Shown: positions 34,990 through 44,430, counted from the first letter of the stretch. The stretch: 64,000 bases of DNA from Bacteroidales bacterium (GCA_017380635.1 JAFODP010000014.1:186001-250000), one strand, 5' to 3'. The notes: generated by a model not told the origin, from the sequence alone. Made by a program: numbers and translations.

Positions 34990-37083
34990 ATGAAAATCAA
35001 ACATTTATTAATTATGTCAAGCATTATTGCAACGCTGGCATCTTGCGGCGAAAGCAATCCTTTTTTGAGAGAATACACCACTTATCGTGAAACGCCTCCT
35101 TTCGAAGAGGTGAAAACCGAACATTTCAAGCCCGCTTTCTTGGAAGGTTTCAAGCAACAGAACGCTGAAATTGAAGCGATTGTAAACAATCCTGAAGCTC
35201 CTACTTTCGAAAATACCATCGTTGCTTTCGAAGAAACCGGCGAAATTTTGAGCAAAGTGTCAGCTGTTTTCTACACTTACACCAACAGCGAAATGACCGA
35301 CGAATTGATGGCCGTTGAAGGCGAATTGATGCCTTTGATTTCGGAACATTATAGCAATATCACCCTGAACGAAAAACTTTTTGCTCGCGTAAAAGCTGTT
35401 TATGAACAACGTAATGCATTGGGCTTGAATGCCGAACAACTTCGTTTGGTAGAAGAAAGCTACGATTCGTTCTTGAATAGCGGCGCTACTTTGCAGGGCG
35501 AAGAACGTGAAAAATATCGCGAATTGCGTGCCAAATTGAGCCAGCTTACCATGACTTTCGGTCAGAATGCGCTCAAGGCTACCAACGCTTTCAGCAAGCA
35601 CGTTACCAAGATTGAAGATTTGGCCGGTATGCCCGAAGGTGAATTGGCCAAGGCTGCTGCTAAAGCGCAGAAAAAAGGTTTGGAAGGTTGGGTTTTCGAT
35701 TTGTCGGCTCCCAGTTACAGCGGCGTGCTTACCTACTGCGACAACCGTGCTTTGCGTGAAGAAATGTATCGCGCATACAATCTTCGTGCCGTAGGTGGCG
35801 AATTCGACAACACTTCTGTTATCAAGGAAATCGTGAATACGCGTTTGGCTTTGGCTAACTTGTTCGGTTACAAGGATTATGCTTCTTATTCTTTGAAGGA
35901 TAAAATGGCCAAGAACAGCGAAAACGTGTATAATATGCTCGATCAATTGCGCGAAGCTTATTTCGATGTAAACGTTAAGGAACACCAAGCTATTCAAAAC
36001 TTTATCAACAAAAACGAAGCTAAGCCTTTCAAATTGGAAGCTTGGGACTGGTCTTATTATTCTAACAAATTGCAAACCGAATTGTTCGATATCAACGACG
36101 AAATTTTGCGTCCTTATTTCGAATTGGAAAAAGTGAAAGCCGGTGTGTTCGGTTTGGCTAACAAATTGTATGGCATCCGTTTTGAAAAATGCGACAAGAT
36201 TCAGGTTTGGAACGACGAAGTGGATGCTTACGAAGTTTTCGATGAAAAGGGCAACTTTATCGCTATCGTTTACACCGACTTCTTCCCCCGCGACAGCAAA
36301 CGTGCCGGTGCATGGATGAACGATATCAAGCCTCAGAGCAACATCAACGGAAAGCGTGAATATCCTTTCATCACTCTGACAATGAACTTCAGCCCCGCTA
36401 CCGCCGACAAACCCGCTTTGCTCACTTTCGACGAAGTGACCACTTTCTTGCACGAATTCGGTCATGGTTTGCATGGTTTGTTGTCTGATGTTACGTATCC
36501 TTCTTTGGCCGGTACCAGCGTGGCTCGCGACTTCGTGGAATTGCCTTCGCAGATTATGGAAAACTGGGCTTTCGAAAAAGAATTCCTGTCTGAATTTGCT
36601 TTCCATTATCAAACCAACGAGCTGATTCCCATGGAATTGGTACAGAAAATTGTAGATGCCGGCAACTTTAATGTGGCTCGCAATTGCTGTCGTCAGTTGA
36701 GTTTCGGTTATCTGGATATGGCTTATCATACTATCACCGAGCCTTTCAATGCCGATGTAGTGGCTTTCGAAAAAGAAGCTTGGAAGACAACGGTTTCTTT
36801 GCCTTCGCCCGAAGGTTGCTGCATGAGCACTGCTTTCACTCACTTGTTCAGCGGTGGTTACGCTGCTGGTTATTACAGCTACAAATGGTCTGAAATTCTG
36901 GCACTTGATGCTTACGATTATTACACCGAAAGAGCAATTTTCGATACCGAACGTGCTGCTTCTTTCCGCGAAAATGTTTTGTCGAAGGGTAACACCAAGG
37001 ATCCTCAGGAATTGTATCGTCAGTTCCGTGGCCAGGATGCTTCTATCGATGCCATGTTGCGTCATAACGGAATTATCAAATGA
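34990..37083 (+). CDS. M3 family metallopeptidase (peptidyl-dipeptidase Dcp type), lipoprotein
   Basis: This 697-residue enzyme has a lipoprotein signal (IMSSIIATLASC) and the M3 zinc motif HEFGH at residues 488-492 in 'FLHEFGHGLHGLL'. The downstream Glu is in 'SQIMENWAFE'. 'FSGGYAAGYYSYKWSE' near the C-terminus is typical of Dcp-type enzymes, which remove dipeptides from the C-terminus of peptides. The lipobox suggests a periplasmic or surface enzyme. Its TGA overlaps the next ATG (ATGA), so the dCMP deaminase is coupled to it. Confidence 0.93.
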   Translation: MKIKHLLIMSSIIATLASCGESNPFLREYTTYRETPPFEEVKTEHFKPAFLEGFKQQNAEIEAIVNNPEAPTFENTIVAFEETGEILSKVSAVFYTYTNSEMTDELMAVEGELMPLISEHYSNITLNEKLFARVKAVYEQRNALGLNAEQLRLVEESYDSFLNSGATLQGEEREKYRELRAKLSQLTMTFGQNALKATNAFSKHVTKIEDLAGMPEGELAKAAAKAQKKGLEGWVFDLSAPSYSGVLTYCDNRALREEMYRAYNLRAVGGEFDNTSVIKEIVNTRLALANLFGYKDYASYSLKDKMAKNSENVYNMLDQLREAYFDVNVKEHQAIQNFINKNEAKPFKLEAWDWSYYSNKLQTELFDINDEILRPYFELEKVKAGVFGLANKLYGIRFEKCDKIQVWNDEVDAYEVFDEKGNFIAIVYTDFFPRDSKRAGAWMNDIKPQSNINGKREYPFITLTMNFSPATADKPALLTFDEVTTFLHEFGHGLHGLLSDVTYPSLAGTSVARDFVELPSQIMENWAFEKEFLSEFAFHYQTNELIPMELVQKIVDAGNFNVARNCCRQLSFGYLDMAYHTITEPFNADVVAFEKEAWKTTVSLPSPEGCCMSTAFTHLFSGGYAAGYYSYKWSEILALDAYDYYTERAIFDTERAASFRENVLSKGNTKDPQELYRQFRGQDASIDAMLRHNGIIK

Positions 37084-37505
37084 ACAAGCAGTCAGCATTA
37101 GACAAAAGATATATGCGTATGGCCATGATATGGGCCGAGAATTCCTATTGCACCCGCCGTCAGGTGGGTGCAATCATGGTTAAAGACCAACGCATCATTT
37201 CCGACGGTTACAATGGAACGCCCTCCGGTTTCGAGAATATCTGCGAGGACGAAAATCATAAAACTAAGCCTTATGTGCTTCATGCCGAGGCCAATGCTAT
37301 CACCAAAGTGGCCCGTTCGCATTACAGCAGCGAGGGCGCTACCATTTATGTGACGGCTTGTCCTTGCATCGAATGTGCCAAATTGATTATTCAGGCCGGC
37401 ATCAAGCGCGTAGTGTATGGCGAACCTTATCACATCGACGATGGATTGAACTTGCTCAAAAGAGCCGGTATCCAGGTTGATTTCTGTGACAATAAATCTC
37501 TTTAA
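37080..37505 (+). CDS. dCMP/deoxycytidylate deaminase family protein
   Basis: This 141-residue zinc deaminase has 'LHAEANAI' (His and catalytic Glu) and 'CPCIECAKLI' (two Cys ligands), with an N-terminal 'MIWAENSYCTRRQVGAIMVK'. Its size and motifs match dCMP deaminases that supply dUMP for dTMP synthesis, rather than tRNA adenosine deaminases. Its start overlaps the stop of the M3 peptidase. A 5-formyl-THF cyclo-ligase lies two genes on, which would feed the folate used in the same pathway. Confidence 0.9.
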   Translation: MNKQSALDKRYMRMAMIWAENSYCTRRQVGAIMVKDQRIISDGYNGTPSGFENICEDENHKTKPYVLHAEANAITKVARSHYSSEGATIYVTACPCIECAKLIIQAGIKRVVYGEPYHIDDGLNLLKRAGIQVDFCDNKSL

Positions 37506-37514
37506 TCTTACACC

Positions 37515-39158
37515 ATGAAGAACTCTATTAAAAACCTCTTGCTCATTATTGTGTGCATTGTGCTGTGTTTTATGTTGGGACGCAGCCTTTATCAGGTGGC
37601 TTCCAGCAATAAACGTATGGCGATGCTTAAGTCGCAAATCTCTTCCAATAAGTTGGATGCTGTCCTCAATCTGGTGGCTACCAAATATGTAGAAGAGGTT
37701 GATACCAAAGAGATTATTGAAAAGTTGATTCCCGATGTCTTGAAGGAACTCGATCCGCATTCTGTGTATATTCCTGCCAAAGAGATGGAAAAAACCATGG
37801 AAGAAATGGAAGGCTCGTTTAGCGGCGTGGGCATACAGTTCAATATTCGCGAAGACACCATTCGTGTTATTTCGGTGATTAATGGTGGCCCGGCCGAACA
37901 AGCGGGAATGCGCGCCGGCGATTGTATCGTCAGTGTCGATGACAGTGTCTTTGTGGGCGACAAAATCAACAACGACTTGGTGCTGAAAACTTTGCGTGGC
38001 CCGAAACATTCCAAAGTGAAAGTGGGCATTGCGCGTCGTGGCACCGAAGAAATTCTGCCTTTCACCTTGGTTCGCGACGATATTCCTCTCACCAGCGTGG
38101 ATGCTTCCTACAAGATTGGGGAAAACATCGCTTATATCAAAGTGGGCAGTTTCTCGCGCACCACTTACGACGAATTCCTCAACAAAATGGTGAAACTCAA
38201 ACAAGTAGATCATTGCGACCGTTTGATTCTCGATTTGCGTAGCAATCCTGGTGGTCTGATGGGTGCTGCTTTAGCTATTCTCAATGAGTTTCTCCCCAAG
38301 AATCGTCTGATGCTGTATGTGGAAGGCAAATCTTATCCGCGCGAGGAAAGCTACAGCGATGGACGAGGTTCGTTCAAGGATATGCCGGTGGTGATTCTCA
38401 TGGATGAATGGTCGGCTTCGGCTAGCGAAATTGTGGCCGGATCTATTCAGGACAACGATCGCGGTTATATCGTGGGACGTCGTTCGTATGGCAAAGGCTT
38501 GGTGCAACAACAGATTCCTTTCAAGGATAAATCGGCCGTTCGTCTGACGGTGGCGCATTATTACGTGCCTTCCGGCCGCAGCATTCAAAAGCCTTATACC
38601 AAGGGCGATTTCGAGGATTATGAATTGGATATCGTGCGTCGTTGGGAACGTGGTGAATTCGGCTCGCTCGACAGTATTCACTTGGACGATAGCCTTTGCT
38701 TCGAAACCCGTGGCGGACGTCGCGTGTATGGTGGTGGCGGTATTTTGCCCGATTATTTTGTACCGCTCGATACCACTTCCAATCAGAACGACTGGTTTGT
38801 GGATGTGGCCAATAAAAACCTGATTTACAACTTTGCGGCTTCGTATGTGGATGCTCATCGCGCGGCTTTGTTGCAACAGAAGACGGTGGCCGAGTTGAAA
38901 TCCTATCTGCAAGCGCAGGATATTTTTACCCAGTTTGTTCGTTATACGCGCGAAAAAGGCGTGAAATCGACGGCGAGTCAAACCAGAGAAGTTCAGAAAG
39001 AAGTACAATTGCAACTCAATGCCTATATTGCCCGTAATACCATGGGCGAAGATATTTTCTGGGAATTGTTGCAGGAAGAGGATAAAACCTTGCTCAAAGC
39101 CATCGAACTGATTCAGACGATGGATAATAATGTTGCCGATGACAAAGCTGCCGAATAA
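37515..39158 (+). CDS. S41 family C-terminal processing peptidase (CtpA-like)
   Basis: This 547-residue protein has a single N-terminal membrane helix, a PDZ domain ('GSFSGVGIQFNIRED', 'GMRAGDCIVSVDDSVF', about residues 90-180) and the S41 catalytic core. 'EWSASASEIVAGSIQDNDRG' contains the serine (residues 300-304), and 'SYGKGLVQQ' contains the dyad lysine K327. Such proteases act in the periplasm on C-terminal ends of substrates. It follows the deaminase by 9 bases and overlaps the next gene by 29. Confidence 0.95.
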   Translation: MKNSIKNLLLIIVCIVLCFMLGRSLYQVASSNKRMAMLKSQISSNKLDAVLNLVATKYVEEVDTKEIIEKLIPDVLKELDPHSVYIPAKEMEKTMEEMEGSFSGVGIQFNIREDTIRVISVINGGPAEQAGMRAGDCIVSVDDSVFVGDKINNDLVLKTLRGPKHSKVKVGIARRGTEEILPFTLVRDDIPLTSVDASYKIGENIAYIKVGSFSRTTYDEFLNKMVKLKQVDHCDRLILDLRSNPGGLMGAALAILNEFLPKNRLMLYVEGKSYPREESYSDGRGSFKDMPVVILMDEWSASASEIVAGSIQDNDRGYIVGRRSYGKGLVQQQIPFKDKSAVRLTVAHYYVPSGRSIQKPYTKGDFEDYELDIVRRWERGEFGSLDSIHLDDSLCFETRGGRRVYGGGGILPDYFVPLDTTSNQNDWFVDVANKNLIYNFAASYVDAHRAALLQQKTVAELKSYLQAQDIFTQFVRYTREKGVKSTASQTREVQKEVQLQLNAYIARNTMGEDIFWELLQEEDKTLLKAIELIQTMDNNVADDKAAE

Positions 39159-39705
39159 GACCTCTTTGGCCGAGCAAAAGAGCTTGCTGCGTGCCGAGAT
39201 CCGTCGCTTGAAACAATTGCAATTGCCGGACGATTTGCAAGCTTGGTCGGCCGCGATTTGTGAAAAGGTGATGGCATTGCCCGAATGGCAATCGGCCCGG
39301 ACAGTACTTTTGTATGCTGCTTTGCCCGATGAGGTGCAGACGCTGAGCTTGCAGGAGGAGGCGCTTGCCGCAGGCAAGCGCCTCCTCCTGCCGGTCGTTC
39401 AGGGTGACCTGCTCAGTCTTCGTTGCTACACGCATCAGACGCCCATGTGCAAAGGCTCCTTCAATATCGACGAGCCTCAAGGAGCCGATTTCCTCGATTA
39501 CGAAACCATCGATTTAGCCATCATTCCGGCCATGGCCTACGATCGCGAAGGTCATCGTCTGGGACGCGGCAAGGGCTACTACGACCGTCTGTTGCCTCAT
39601 TTGCAATGTCCGCTCGTGGGCATTGTATATCCTTTCCAAGTGCTCGAAAAAATACCCGCCGAAACTTGGGATATTCCAGTTCGACGGGTAATTACTATCG
39701 GATAA
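39130..39705 (+). CDS. 5-formyltetrahydrofolate cyclo-ligase
   Basis: This 191-residue enzyme converts 5-formyl-THF to methenyl-THF with ATP. It has 'KSLLRAEIRRLKQLQLP', 'LYAALPDEVQT' and the signature 'GRGKGYYDRLLP'. The ATG at 39130 (or 39139) lies inside the S41 gene, so the two overlap by about 20-29 bases and are translationally coupled. The coding sequence contains a perfect 19-bp inverted repeat (39351-39391), spelling an otherwise normal 'LQEEALAAGKRLLLP' stretch. Confidence 0.93.
   Translation: MLPMTKLPNKTSLAEQKSLLRAEIRRLKQLQLPDDLQAWSAAICEKVMALPEWQSARTVLLYAALPDEVQTLSLQEEALAAGKRLLLPVVQGDLLSLRCYTHQTPMCKGSFNIDEPQGADFLDYETIDLAIIPAMAYDREGHRLGRGKGYYDRLLPHLQCPLVGIVYPFQVLEKIPAETWDIPVRRVITIG
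39351..39391. repeat. Perfect 19-bp inverted repeat inside a coding region
   Basis: The left arm is 39351-39369 (GCAGGAGGAGGCGCTTGCC) and the right arm is its exact reverse complement at 39373-39391, with a 3-base loop GCA. The stem is G/C rich and would form a very stable hairpin in RNA and single-stranded DNA. Confidence 0.97.
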
Positions 39706-39716
39706 AAAGCTAGATT

Positions 39717-41090
39717 TTATTCAGCTTTCTTGGCTGTTTTCTTCGTTGTTTTCTTGGCTGCTGCAGCTTCCTTCTTTTCTGCCGTTTTCTTTTCGGCAGC
39801 GGGTTTCTGCGCCTTCTTCAATTCTTTTTCGAGCTTTTCAATCGTCTTTTCCTGATTTTCGATGGTGGTGAGCAAAGAGTTCAATTCTTCGTTATCAACA
39901 TCGCTGGGGAATTGGGCTTCCAAACGATCCAAGAAGTCGGCCAACACGTTCATGTAGTTGGTGAAAGCGTCGAAGGGAGAATCGTAGGGACTGAAATATT
40001 TGTACAAGCCACCGTCGGTGAATTGCTTGGTGCTCATATAGAAGAAGTGGTCGCTGATTTGCAGATATTTCCAGTCTTGCAACAAACGACGGTCTTTGCA
40101 AAGATGAATACGTTCAGACACACTGTAGAGTTTATCCAAAGCTTCGCGTTGCAAATCGTTACCCATCCAAGCGCTCAAGTCGTTTTCTTCGTCGGCCCAA
40201 GAAATAGGATTGGGAACGCTCAGTTCGCCTACCGATTTCAGTTTCAGAGCCACTTCGCTCGGAGTCAAGAATTCAATGCCTCTTTGAGCTGCAAAATAAG
40301 GCAATGCCTTCATGAATTCGAAAATACCGCTTTCCTGAGGTTGCAAATTACCGAAAGTTTCGTAGTTCATAAACAAGTTGATCACCTGTTCGCCTTCGGG
40401 CGTCTGAGCAATCCAGTCGATGAATTTGTCGGCAACCAAAGGATATTCGCTCCAATCGTAGTTAGAGAAACGGAATGACATATCATCGCTCAGTTTGTTG
40501 TTCTTGAGCAAAAGTTTTAGGTTGCTATTGGTGGCGCTGTGATATACAAAGTTGGGGCTCTTCCATCCCAAAACAGCTTTGGCACCGTCGGTAATGATGG
40601 TCTTGTAACCCAAAGAATAAACGATATCACCGATTTCATCGGAATAAATAAGCTCGGTGTTGCGGAAAGTCTTGGGCTTTTGGCCAAACAGACGTTGGAT
40701 ATGTTTTTGTTGTTCTTCCACCTGACGACGGAATTCTTCTTCGTCCTTGATAGAAGCCAAAGAGTGGGCGCTGGTTTCGGTAAGGAATTCCACGCAGCCG
40801 GTCTTGGCCAAGGCCTGGAAGCTTTCAATCACTTCGGGAGCATATTGTTCCAACTGATCCAAGGCAACGCCTGAAATAGAGAAAGCAACTTTGAATTTAC
40901 CTTTGTTGGCTTCGATCATTTCCAAGAGCATCTGGTTGGCGGGCAAGAAAGAACAAGCGGCCACTCTTTGCATAATCTGCTCGTTGGTGAAGTCATCATA
41001 ATAATAATGGTCTGCGCCGATATCAAAGAAACGGTATCTTTTCAGACGGAATGGTTGATGAATCTGGAAATAGAAACAAATAGTCTTCAT
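39717..41090 (-). CDS. GH57 alpha-amylase-type glycoside hydrolase with Lys/Ala-rich tail
   Basis: This 457-residue cytosolic protein has the GH57 opening 'CFYFQIHQPFRLKRY' and the nucleophile-bearing 'TFRNTELIYSDEIGDIVYSL', plus 'NYETFGNLQPQESGI'. These enzymes act on alpha-1,4-glucans or branch points. The C-terminus is unusual: a short coiled coil (NQEKTIEKLEKELKK) and then about 35 residues rich in Lys and Ala ending 'KKTTKKTAKKAE'. It is the last gene of the debranching enzyme-GT4-GH57 set, which suggests glycogen metabolism. Confidence 0.9.
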   Translation of the reverse strand: MKTICFYFQIHQPFRLKRYRFFDIGADHYYYDDFTNEQIMQRVAACSFLPANQMLLEMIEANKGKFKVAFSISGVALDQLEQYAPEVIESFQALAKTGCVEFLTETSAHSLASIKDEEEFRRQVEEQQKHIQRLFGQKPKTFRNTELIYSDEIGDIVYSLGYKTIITDGAKAVLGWKSPNFVYHSATNSNLKLLLKNNKLSDDMSFRFSNYDWSEYPLVADKFIDWIAQTPEGEQVINLFMNYETFGNLQPQESGIFEFMKALPYFAAQRGIEFLTPSEVALKLKSVGELSVPNPISWADEENDLSAWMGNDLQREALDKLYSVSERIHLCKDRRLLQDWKYLQISDHFFYMSTKQFTDGGLYKYFSPYDSPFDAFTNYMNVLADFLDRLEAQFPSDVDNEELNSLLTTIENQEKTIEKLEKELKKAQKPAAEKKTAEKKEAAAAKKTTKKTAKKAE

Positions 41091-41110
41091 AACGTATGTT
41101 TTTTTAATTA

Positions 41111-42373
41111 TTATCTACCTAAAACTTGATCGTAAATCTTGCGCACCTTCAAACCGGCATATTCCCACTTGATTTCGTCCACTTCGCGTTTTCCTTCGAT
41201 GCGGAGATAATCGTACATAGCAGGATAAGTGATGATAGAATAGATGGCGTCGGCCATGGCATCGATATCCCAATAGTCGGTCTTGATGACGTTGTTCAGA
41301 ATTTCGGCGCAACCCGATTGTTTCGAAATGATGGAAGGAACGCCCACTTGCATAGCTTCCAGCGGAGAAATACCGAAAGGTTCAGACACCGAAGGCATGA
41401 TATACACGTCGCTCGATTTCAGCATTTTGTAAACGTCCAGTCCTTTCTGGAAACCGGGGAAGTGGAACTTGTCGGCAATGCCTCGCTTGGCAGCCAGACG
41501 AATCATGGCGTTCATCATATCGCCGCTACCGGCCATCACGAAGCGCACCTTGTCGGTTTTCTGCAATACGCGATAAGCAGCTTCCACGAAATATTCCGGA
41601 CCTTTCTGCATGGTGATACGTCCCAAGAAAGTAACCACCTTCTGTTCGCAGTTGCGGATAGGTTCGATATCGGCAATGGCCTGACTGATAGGTTCAACGG
41701 CATTATGAACGGTGCTCACCTTGCGCGGATCCTGATGATATTTATTGATAACGGTATCGCGCGTGAGGTTACTTACACACATGATGTGGTCGGCATTGTC
41801 CATACCGTCTTTTTCGATGCGATAAACATCCGGATTCACATTACCGCGGCTACGGTCGAAGTCGGTGGCGTGTACGTGGATCACCAGAGGCTTGCCGCTC
41901 ACGCTCTTAGCGTGGATACCGGCAGGATAGGTAAGCCAGTCGTGCGAGTGAATGATATCGAATTGTTCCGTGCGGGCAATCACACCGGCGCAGATAGAAT
42001 AGTTGTTGATTTCTTCCAACAAGTTGTCGGGATAACGTCCTGAGAATTCGATACAACCAAGGTCGTTGGTATGCAAATATCGGAAGTCGGCATAGATATG
42101 GTCGCGCAAATCGTAGTATTTCTGCGGATCCATGTACGAACCGAAGCGTTCTTGCAAAGTTTCGTAAGGAACGTCTTTCCAAACAACGGGAGTATTGTTC
42201 AAACCGATGATTTTCAGAAAACTCTGGTCTTCATCGCCAAAAGGTTTCGGAATACAGAAGGTGATTTCCATATCTTCCTGCTTTGCCATGCCTCGGGTCA
42301 GACCGAAACTGGCAGTACCTAAACCTCCTAAAATATGCGGTGGAAATTCCCAACCGAACATTAATGCTTTCAT
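41111..42373 (-). CDS. GT4 family glycosyltransferase, glycogen synthase-like
   Basis: This 420-residue GT-B enzyme begins 'MKALMFGWEFPPHILGGLGT', followed by 'IIHSHDWLTYPAGIHA', the C-domain 'VVTFLGRITMQKGPEYFVEA' and the nucleotide-sugar site 'PSVSEPFGISPLEAMQVG' (E-x7-E). Its ATG overlaps the debranching enzyme stop (ATGA), and the GH57 gene follows 20 bases on. The context supports a role in making alpha-glucan (glycogen). Donor could be UDP- or ADP-glucose. Confidence 0.88.
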   Translation of the reverse strand: MKALMFGWEFPPHILGGLGTASFGLTRGMAKQEDMEITFCIPKPFGDEDQSFLKIIGLNNTPVVWKDVPYETLQERFGSYMDPQKYYDLRDHIYADFRYLHTNDLGCIEFSGRYPDNLLEEINNYSICAGVIARTEQFDIIHSHDWLTYPAGIHAKSVSGKPLVIHVHATDFDRSRGNVNPDVYRIEKDGMDNADHIMCVSNLTRDTVINKYHQDPRKVSTVHNAVEPISQAIADIEPIRNCEQKVVTFLGRITMQKGPEYFVEAAYRVLQKTDKVRFVMAGSGDMMNAMIRLAAKRGIADKFHFPGFQKGLDVYKMLKSSDVYIMPSVSEPFGISPLEAMQVGVPSIISKQSGCAEILNNVIKTDYWDIDAMADAIYSIITYPAMYDYLRIEGKREVDEIKWEYAGLKVRKIYDQVLGR

Positions 42374-44328
42374 AATTGTGCTGCGTTTTCTGAAAGTTTG
42401 CTAATCAGTTGTTTAACACGTAAAATTTCGGCAACGCTCATGGCGAATGCAATACCTCCTCGACCACGATAGGGCGGGTTGCCGTCGAACAGTTCCGAGA
42501 TAGAACTAATACCACGATCTATCAAGTCGTCTTCGAATTCGTAGATACAACGTTCGGCGAAAGTCAGACCGCTCATGCGATAAATCTTCAGGTAAGCTTC
42601 GAGATAAGCACCCATCAGCCAAGGCCAAGCGGTACCTTGATGATAAGCCCAGGTGCGTCGTTCTTCCGGACCTTCGAAAATAGGATTGTAACCCATGCTC
42701 TTCGGACTCAAAGTGCGCAAGCCCTTAGGCGTGAGCAATTCCTTGGTAACGATATCGAGCACTTGTTTTTTCTGCATTTTATCCAGCGGAGAATAATCGA
42801 GCGAAGCAGCAAAAATCTGGTTGGGACGAACGCTCCAGTCTACCATGTCGCCATCTACAAAGTCGTAGAGATAACCATAGCCATTGAGGAAAACATTCAC
42901 GAACGATTGTCCGCATTTAACGGCCAGCGATTCCATGTTGTCGGCCTGATAATCTTCGCCCATTTCGCGAGCAATATTGGCAACGAAGCGCAAAGCGTTG
43001 TACCAAAGAGCGTTGAATTCTACCAAATAACCGGTTCTGGGCACCAGAGGCTTGCCGTACATGGTAGAGTTCATCCAGCTGATAGGTTTTTCTTTTCCGT
43101 AAGAATATACCAAGCCGTTGTCGTGAACGAAGAGATTCTTATGACCATGATTCATCAGGAAATCCATGCAATCCAACAACAATTGGCCATATTTTTCTAC
43201 TGCCTTGCTTTGGCCTTGGTCTTTGGCATATTGTTGAATGGCCCAAATCATCCACAGCGGAACGTCGGGCGCATCGATTTCGGTTACTTCACAGTCGAGC
43301 GGCTGTTCGCTCATATAGTTGCGGAGCGCTTTTTCTCCGGTTTTCATGATGGCATCGAAAAGTTGCACGTTGCCGGCGCTCAAGGTACAACCGGGCAAAG
43401 CAACGAACATATCGCGGGCGCGACATTTGAACCAAGGATAACCGGCAATGATATAGCGTTGTCCGTCTTTGTGTTTGTTGTAGAATTGATAAGTGGCCGA
43501 CTTCAAGCAGTTGGTGAAGCTGGTACGCGGTTGACGTTGCGCCTTTTCATCGTCGAAGGCCTTCTTGATTTTGTTGGAAGGCATGGGATCGAGCGAAGCC
43601 GAGAAGGTGATGCTCTGACCTTTCTTGATAGGCATTTCGAAATAACCGGGAACAAACAAATCTTCCTTGAATTCGTAGCCACGTTCCTGTTCCTTCATGT
43701 ATTCGATGTCGCGATACCAGTCGGGCTGATAAACGAAATCGTTCTTCACCGAGAATTGCATGTGTAATTCGGGGAAGCCGGGATACAGACACATTTTAAT
43801 ACCGTTGTCGATAGGCTGATATTCCTTGTTGATTTGGTTGTTTTCGTGGCAAAGCGTATTGGTGTCGCGGAAAGCCAGGAAAGGTTTGAAACGAAGCTTC
43901 GTAGGAGAATGAGCTTCCAACAAGGTGTAACGAATCAGAATACGGTTTTCGAAAGACATGAAAATCTTTTCTCTTGAGAGGACAACACCGCCCACGCGAT
44001 AAATGGTGGTAGGAATGCCGTCGCATTCGAATTGGCGGATGTACTTGTGACCTTTTGGACTGTAGTTGTCGCCGGGATATTTGTGGAGACCCAGGTTGAA
44101 TTCGGCGCCGTGCTGGATAACAGTGGCATCGAGCGAAGAAATAAGCACGTGGTTTCTTCCTTCAAATTCGGCTAAGGGAACTACCAGCAAACCGTTGTAC
44201 TTGCGTGTATTGCAGTCCACTATGGTGGAATAACTGTAGGCACCGGTCTTATTGGCCTGCAAGAGCTCTTTGGTGAGCGATTGCTGCAAGTTGACCATCA
44301 ATGCCTTGTCGAATTTTAAGTAACTCAT
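42370..44328 (-). CDS. Glycogen debranching enzyme (amylo-alpha-1,6-glucosidase family)
   Basis: This 652-residue protein has the N-terminal GDE domain ('TGAYSYSTIVDCNTRKYNGL') and the C-terminal alpha/alpha-barrel ('FKCRARDMFVALPGCTLSAG', 'DAPDVPLWMIWAIQQYAKDQ', 'SVRPNQIFAASLDYSPLDKM' and 'TWAYHQGTAWPWLMGAYLEA'). It removes alpha-1,6 branches. It is the first gene of a three-gene unit with a promoter at 44350-44380. Confidence 0.93.
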   Translation of the reverse strand: MSYLKFDKALMVNLQQSLTKELLQANKTGAYSYSTIVDCNTRKYNGLLVVPLAEFEGRNHVLISSLDATVIQHGAEFNLGLHKYPGDNYSPKGHKYIRQFECDGIPTTIYRVGGVVLSREKIFMSFENRILIRYTLLEAHSPTKLRFKPFLAFRDTNTLCHENNQINKEYQPIDNGIKMCLYPGFPELHMQFSVKNDFVYQPDWYRDIEYMKEQERGYEFKEDLFVPGYFEMPIKKGQSITFSASLDPMPSNKIKKAFDDEKAQRQPRTSFTNCLKSATYQFYNKHKDGQRYIIAGYPWFKCRARDMFVALPGCTLSAGNVQLFDAIMKTGEKALRNYMSEQPLDCEVTEIDAPDVPLWMIWAIQQYAKDQGQSKAVEKYGQLLLDCMDFLMNHGHKNLFVHDNGLVYSYGKEKPISWMNSTMYGKPLVPRTGYLVEFNALWYNALRFVANIAREMGEDYQADNMESLAVKCGQSFVNVFLNGYGYLYDFVDGDMVDWSVRPNQIFAASLDYSPLDKMQKKQVLDIVTKELLTPKGLRTLSPKSMGYNPIFEGPEERRTWAYHQGTAWPWLMGAYLEAYLKIYRMSGLTFAERCIYEFEDDLIDRGISSISELFDGNPPYRGRGGIAFAMSVAEILRVKQLISKLSENAAQL

Positions 44329-44349
44329 ACAGATTTATTTTAATGCAGA

Positions 44350-44380
44350 CGAAAGTAGGTATTAAAAATCCGAAAACAAA
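44350..44380 (-). promoter_or_regulatory. Promoter of the glycogen operon
   Basis: Minus strand TTTG (44380-44377), 19 bases, TACTTTCG (44357-44350), one base off consensus, 22 bases before the debranching-enzyme start. Confidence 0.55.
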
Positions 44381-44401
44381 AAAAATCTTAATAAAAAATT
44401 T

Positions 44402-44409
44402 TATCTTTG
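44402..44409 (+). promoter_or_regulatory. -7 box before the Wzz-like gene
   Basis: TATCTTTG, exact consensus, 22 bases before the ATG at 44431. It makes the TTG-start reading at 44407 impossible. Confidence 0.55.
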
Positions 44410-44430
44410 CGCCAATGTAAATTTTTTGAT

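Noticed and set aside
35260..37173. 637-codon minus-strand frame antisense to the M3 peptidase
   Set aside because: The plus strand has the HEFGH zinc motif and a lipobox; the antisense frame has no motif.
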